DNA from: B4-G1 sp964393895
GTDB taxonomy: Bacteria > Chloroflexota > Anaerolineae > B4-G1
NCBI GenBank assembly: GCA_964393895.1
Contig: CAYMWP010000109.1
Coordinates: 1-16,513 of the forward strand
DNA: 16,513 nt
Direction of reading: 5' to 3'
The first letter of the stretch is position 1. The number at the start of each line of letters is the position of its first letter. Shown one piece after another: positions 13,878 to 16,513 of the stretch. The translations under genes were made by a program, and so were the position numbers. The notes beneath the pieces were generated by a model that was not told where the DNA came from, searched no databases, and worked only from the letters and a program-made list of their open reading frames with translations.

Positions 13878-14792
13878 ATGAAATTCTATCGTAACGTCAC
13901 CGAGATGATCGGCAAAACGCCGTTGCTGCGGTTGGAGCGACTGGCCCCGGACTGCCAAGTCTACGCCAAGTGCGAATGGGCTAACCCGATGAGCCTCAAG
14001 GATCGGCCAGTGCTGCAAATCATCAAAGATGCCGAGCGAGAGGGGCTGCTCAAACCTGGTAGCACGCTGGTCGAAGCTACCAGCGGCAACACAGGGATGG
14101 CGGTCGCGTATATCGCCGCCATCAAAGGCTACAGGGCCATCTTGGTCATGTCAGAGATTCAGAGTTTGGAGCGCAGACAGGTACTGAAAGCTTTCGGCGC
14201 GGAGCTGGTTCTGACGCCCGCCGCGCAGGGCACCAAGGGGGCACGGCAAAAGCTCAAGGAAATCCTGGCCGAACACCCGGACTATTTCTACGTCGGCCAG
14301 CACGTCAATCCCTCCAACCCCAAGTCACACTATCAGAGCACCGGCCCAGAGATCTGGCAGGATACCGATGGGCAGATAGACATCCTGGTGGCCGGGCTGG
14401 GGACCGGCGGCACGATCTGCGGCGCGGGGCGCTATTTGAAAGAGATGAAACCTGATGTACAACTGGTCGCCATAGAGCCGGAGAAAGCTCCGTACATCTC
14501 GCAGGGAATATTTCGCCCACACCGCCTGATGGGCACAGCGCCGGGCTTTGTGCCCGAGACACTGGATCGAGAGATCATTGACGAGATCTTTTTGGCGAGC
14601 GAGGCTCAGGCTTTTGAGATGTGCCGCCGGATCGCGCGCCAGGAGGGGCTGCTTGTGGGTATCTCGTCGGGGGCAGCAGTGCACGCAGCGCTCGAGATCG
14701 CCAAGCGGCCCGGGAAAGCCCACAAGGTGATTGTGTGCATTTTTACCGATACCGGCCAGAGGTATCTGAGCGTGGAAGGGTTGTTCTCATAA
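13878..14792 (+). CDS. cysK: Cysteine synthase family protein (PLP-dependent)
   Basis: 304 residues, the normal length for O-acetylserine sulfhydrylase. The PLP lysine is K41 in NPMSLKDRP. The phosphate and substrate loops are TSGNTG (68-73), GLGTGGT (173-179) and GISSGAA (261-267), and the C-terminus ends DTGQRYLSVEGLF, as in CysK/CysM. It would make cysteine from O-acetylserine (or O-phosphoserine) and sulfide in the cytoplasm. The MPETMS loop of standard enzymes is MSEIQS here, and QF.NPANP is QHVNPSNP, so the substrate could differ from classical CysK; CysM-like or cystathionine-beta-synthase-like use is possible. AGGAG lies about 8 bases before the ATG. It converges with the radical SAM gene downstream. 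Confidence 0.9.
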   Translation: MKFYRNVTEMIGKTPLLRLERLAPDCQVYAKCEWANPMSLKDRPVLQIIKDAEREGLLKPGSTLVEATSGNTGMAVAYIAAIKGYRAILVMSEIQSLERRQVLKAFGAELVLTPAAQGTKGARQKLKEILAEHPDYFYVGQHVNPSNPKSHYQSTGPEIWQDTDGQIDILVAGLGTGGTICGAGRYLKEMKPDVQLVAIEPEKAPYISQGIFRPHRLMGTAPGFVPETLDREIIDEIFLASEAQAFEMCRRIARQEGLLVGISSGAAVHAALEIAKRPGKAHKVIVCIFTDTGQRYLSVEGLFS

Positions 14793-14842
14793 TCATTAGA
14801 AAATCAGTATCCTATCGCAACTCGACGAGGTGTTGGCAGTAC

Positions 14843-15421
14843 TCACCACCTGAGTGGATCAACCCCACTCACTGCTACCTCACCCTCCGCCGTGATGATG
14901 ACCTCGGCAGGAGGGACGGACTGCAAGTCAGCCAGTGTGTACCGGTTGGTGAGCGTGTGCGCGGTCTGGTTGGTCGAGCTGCGGAGGAATCGGTTTTTTT
15001 CTTGAGGCGTAAACCGTTGGGCGGCATCGTAGCGGCCCGCGATGAGCACGTCCACACACGCTAGTAATATCTCGGCATCGGGCATGTGCTGAACCTCTTC
15101 CCACGTATAACCGGTGAACACCAGGACCGAAAGTGCGGTCTCTCGCCGCACCCGCTTCAGCAGAGCCAGCAGCGACGGTCTCTGTTGGAGCGGCTCCCCG
15201 CCGCTGATCGTGATGCCTTCGATGCTCTCTCCAAGCGCGACGATGCGGTCGAACAAATCTGAGACAGAAATATTTTCTCCTCCCTCAACCGAATGCGTGT
15301 CCGGGTTGAAACAGCCGGGGCACCCCAGCGTACATCCCTGTACCCAGACCACCGCCCGCCTACCTGGCCCGTTGGCGCGGCTGAAGGGGAGAAAATGATG
15401 AACGCGCAGAACGTCGTCCAC
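14843..15421 (-). CDS. Radical SAM activating-enzyme-like protein
   Basis: 192 residues. The radical SAM cluster motif is C30-T-L-G-C34-P-G-C37, a CX3CX2C, followed by TISGGEP (71-77), the SAM-binding GGE motif. The size and the sequence around VVWVQGCTLGCPGCFNPDTH match the NrdG / single-cluster activating-enzyme group, which makes a glycyl or other radical on a partner. The GTG at 15421 is chosen because it overlaps the DUF2997 stop (TAGTG), while the longer frame upstream only shadows that gene. No glycyl-radical partner is seen here, so it may serve the DUF1257/DUF2997 genes with which it is coupled. Confidence 0.88.
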   Translation of the reverse strand: MDDVLRVHHFLPFSRANGPGRRAVVWVQGCTLGCPGCFNPDTHSVEGGENISVSDLFDRIVALGESIEGITISGGEPLQQRPSLLALLKRVRRETALSVLVFTGYTWEEVQHMPDAEILLACVDVLIAGRYDAAQRFTPQEKNRFLRSSTNQTAHTLTNRYTLADLQSVPPAEVIITAEGEVAVSGVDPLRW

Positions 15422-15630
15422 TACCCGCCCTGCAACCGCTGATGGTCCTGGACCTGCTCCTGAACAGTCTCGTAAGCCTCCGGTGTCATCTCTCGATCCT
15501 CCACCTCGCCGCCGAGCGCTTCCTCCAGGTCCTTGGTCAGGTCGAGGCACGACATTCCCTTGACCCCGCGCACCTCGATGCGCACCTTGCCGTCCTTGTC
15601 AATAAAGACCTCTATTTCCTCAAGTCCCAT
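15421..15630 (-). CDS. DUF2997 family small protein
   Basis: 69 residues: MGLEEIEVFIDKDGKVRIEV, RGVKGMSCLDLTKDLEEALG, then a charged tail ending QRLQGG. The I-x-V-x-I-x-(D/E)-G-x-(V/I)...V.G..G..C...T..LE..LG layout is that of DUF2997, which is known mainly by its neighbourhood with DUF1257. The single cysteine in GMSCLDLT is notable next to a radical SAM enzyme. GGAGG lies 6 bases before the ATG at 15630; an in-frame GTG at 15633 is also possible. The stop overlaps the start of the radical SAM gene. Confidence 0.85.
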   Translation of the reverse strand: MGLEEIEVFIDKDGKVRIEVRGVKGMSCLDLTKDLEEALGGEVEDREMTPEAYETVQEQVQDHQRLQGG

Positions 15631-15654
15631 CACTCACCTCCACATCCAACTCTA

Positions 15655-15717
15655 AACTTGCCCTACTGTGGCGCAATTTGGTAAATTGCGATCTGGCAAG
15701 TTGCCAACTTGCCCTAC
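15655..15717. repeat. Palindromic repeat array between DUF1257 and DUF2997
   Basis: Two perfect hairpins lie side by side: CGCAATTT-ggt-AAATTGCG (15672-15690) and GGCAAGTT-gcc-AACTTGCC (15695-15713). AACTTGCCCTAC is present at both ends (15655-15666 and 15706-15717) as a direct repeat. The array overlaps the DUF1257-A stop codon at 15714-15716. In the transcript it could act as a stabilising or attenuating structure within the operon. Confidence 0.75.
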
Positions 15718-16088
15718 GTCGCTCGCCGCAGCACCAGGTGAATCTGTCCGTCTTGCTGTACATCCTCGTTGGCGAGGGTAAAACCCCGCTCCTCCAGCTT
15801 GGCCCGCGCCGCGTGGTAAGCGTAGCGCTGGGTCACCTGTTGCACAAACTTTTTTCGGTTGGTCCCGCGAACGCCCCACCAGTCGGCGACGATTTCATAG
15901 CTCGCACCCACCCTGCGAAAGCCGACGTCATAGCCGCGCGTCTTGACCTTGATGTCTACCTGTTGGCGCTGGCATCCAAAACCGCGAATCGTGGCGTCCT
16001 CCTCACAGGCATAGCCCAAATCCTCGATTGCCTGGATCAGATATTCCCGTTCCATCATCTGGGTTCTGATCTTGGTGAAATGTGACAT
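15714..16088 (-). CDS. DUF1257 (Ycf35-like) protein, copy A
   Basis: 124 residues: MSHFTKIRTQMMEREYLIQA, IEDLGYACEEDATIRGFGCQ, then VDIKVKTRGYDVGFRRVGAS and the C-terminal QRYAYHAARAKLEERGFTLA, NEDVQQDGQIHLVLRRAT. This is the DUF1257/Ycf35 fold also encoded in some plastid and cyanobacterial genomes; function unknown. The start follows the stop of copy B by 2 bases, with GGAGG 11 bases upstream inside the end of that gene. It has two extra cysteines compared with copy B (ACEED, FGCQ). Confidence 0.85.
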   Translation of the reverse strand: MSHFTKIRTQMMEREYLIQAIEDLGYACEEDATIRGFGCQRQQVDIKVKTRGYDVGFRRVGASYEIVADWWGVRGTNRKKFVQQVTQRYAYHAARAKLEERGFTLANEDVQQDGQIHLVLRRAT

Positions 16089-16090
16089 CT

Positions 16091-16444
16091 CTACGCCATC
16101 CTCCGTAGCACCAGATGGATCCGCCCGTCCTGCTGCACCTCCTCGTTGGAAAGTGCAAAGCCCTGTTCCTCCAGCTTGGCGCGCGCCACATAGTAGGCAT
16201 AGCGCTGAGTCATCTGTTGCAGAAACTTGGCCTGTCCGCCGCTCACTCCGCGCGTCACCATCTCGTAGGCCCTACCAACCTTGCGAAAGCCGACGTTGCG
16301 GCCCCGAACTTTGATCTCCACGCGGGGACCCGCGAGGCCAAGTCTGGCATTGTCCGTCCATCTATACCCTAAATCATCCAGCGCCTGGATCAGGTATTCC
16401 CTGACAACCATCTGGGTCTTTTTGATACGAACTATTTGCGACAT
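16091..16444 (-). CDS. DUF1257 (Ycf35-like) protein, copy B
   Basis: 117 residues: MSQIVRIKKTQMVVREYLIQ, ALDDLGYRWTDNARLGLAGP, then RGRNVGFRKVGRAYEMVTRG and QRYAYYVARAKLEEQGFALS. It is a paralogue of copy A, with a closely shared C-terminal half (ending EEVQQDGRIHLVLRR) and a more diverged loop around residues 28-42. It contains no cysteine. GGAGG lies 9 bases before the ATG at 16444, which I prefer to an in-frame upstream ATG at 16504 that has no ribosome site. There is no clear promoter before the window ends, so upstream genes of this operon may lie outside. Confidence 0.85.
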   Translation of the reverse strand: MSQIVRIKKTQMVVREYLIQALDDLGYRWTDNARLGLAGPRVEIKVRGRNVGFRKVGRAYEMVTRGVSGGQAKFLQQMTQRYAYYVARAKLEEQGFALSNEEVQQDGRIHLVLRRMA

Positions 16445-16513
16445 CGTTTCAATCCTCCCCAAGTGCAGACTGCCGTAAATTCGTGCCGAGTTTTTCACAC
16501 TCACACCGGCCTA

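Noticed and set aside
1..16513. CRISPR array
   Set aside because: The repeats in the window are palindromic mini-elements or two-copy repeats. No regularly spaced series with unique spacers is present.

Overview
The window looks like a chromosomal accessory region of a Chloroflexota bacterium (Anaerolineae or Caldilineae type), possibly thermophilic. This is an inference from gene style, not a computed placement. The signs are a secreted CAP protein with a BACON-like tail, a VWA/PP2C/FHA signalling set with proline-rich linkers, a GT-39-like membrane protein, paired DUF1257 (Ycf35-like) genes, several toxin-antitoxin pairs, and many short palindromic repeats. The most striking property is the density of broken genes. 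Many can be reconstructed by eye because the insertion, deletion or frameshift that broke them is still visible.

Layout. 1-1050: a fragment of an HTH (excisionase-like) gene, then an intact Phd/VapC toxin-antitoxin pair on the minus strand, driven by a perfect-consensus sigma70 promoter that carries a palindrome near the start of transcription. 1127-2851: remains of an unrecognised plus-strand gene, frameshifted and apparently expanded by direct repeats, palindromes and a 122-bp MITE flanked by a 4-bp duplication. 2989-8719 (minus): an operon-like run, read in the order kinase stub / nuclease-like fragment, FHA membrane protein, VWA (TerY-like), PP2C phosphatase, second kinase stub, secreted CAP protein. 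This resembles a TerY-P triad (VWA + PP2C + Ser/Thr kinase), but both kinase genes are cut off within the N-lobe.

8738-10543: a second toxin-antitoxin locus whose antitoxin is intact. Its vapC is interrupted by a 79-bp hairpin element with a 9-bp target duplication and also carries a later frameshift. Next come relics of a GxxExxY protein, an ATPase and a second VWA gene. 10533-13393 (minus): a GT-39-like polytopic membrane protein split by an IS3-family element. The element's orfA and orfB both carry inactivating frameshifts, but its A7 slippery site is still present. 13478-13844: fragments of an IS1634-like transposase and of a DUF2284 protein.

13878-14792 (plus): an intact cysteine synthase family gene. 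14843-16444 (minus): a tight operon, DUF1257-B, DUF1257-A, DUF2997, radical SAM activase-like protein. It is intact, with coupled starts and one palindromic repeat array inside it. Upstream members probably lie beyond the right edge.

The two intact modules of biological interest are the phospho-signalling VWA/PP2C/FHA set, which has no complete kinase here, and the DUF1257x2-DUF2997-radical SAM operon, whose function I cannot assign.
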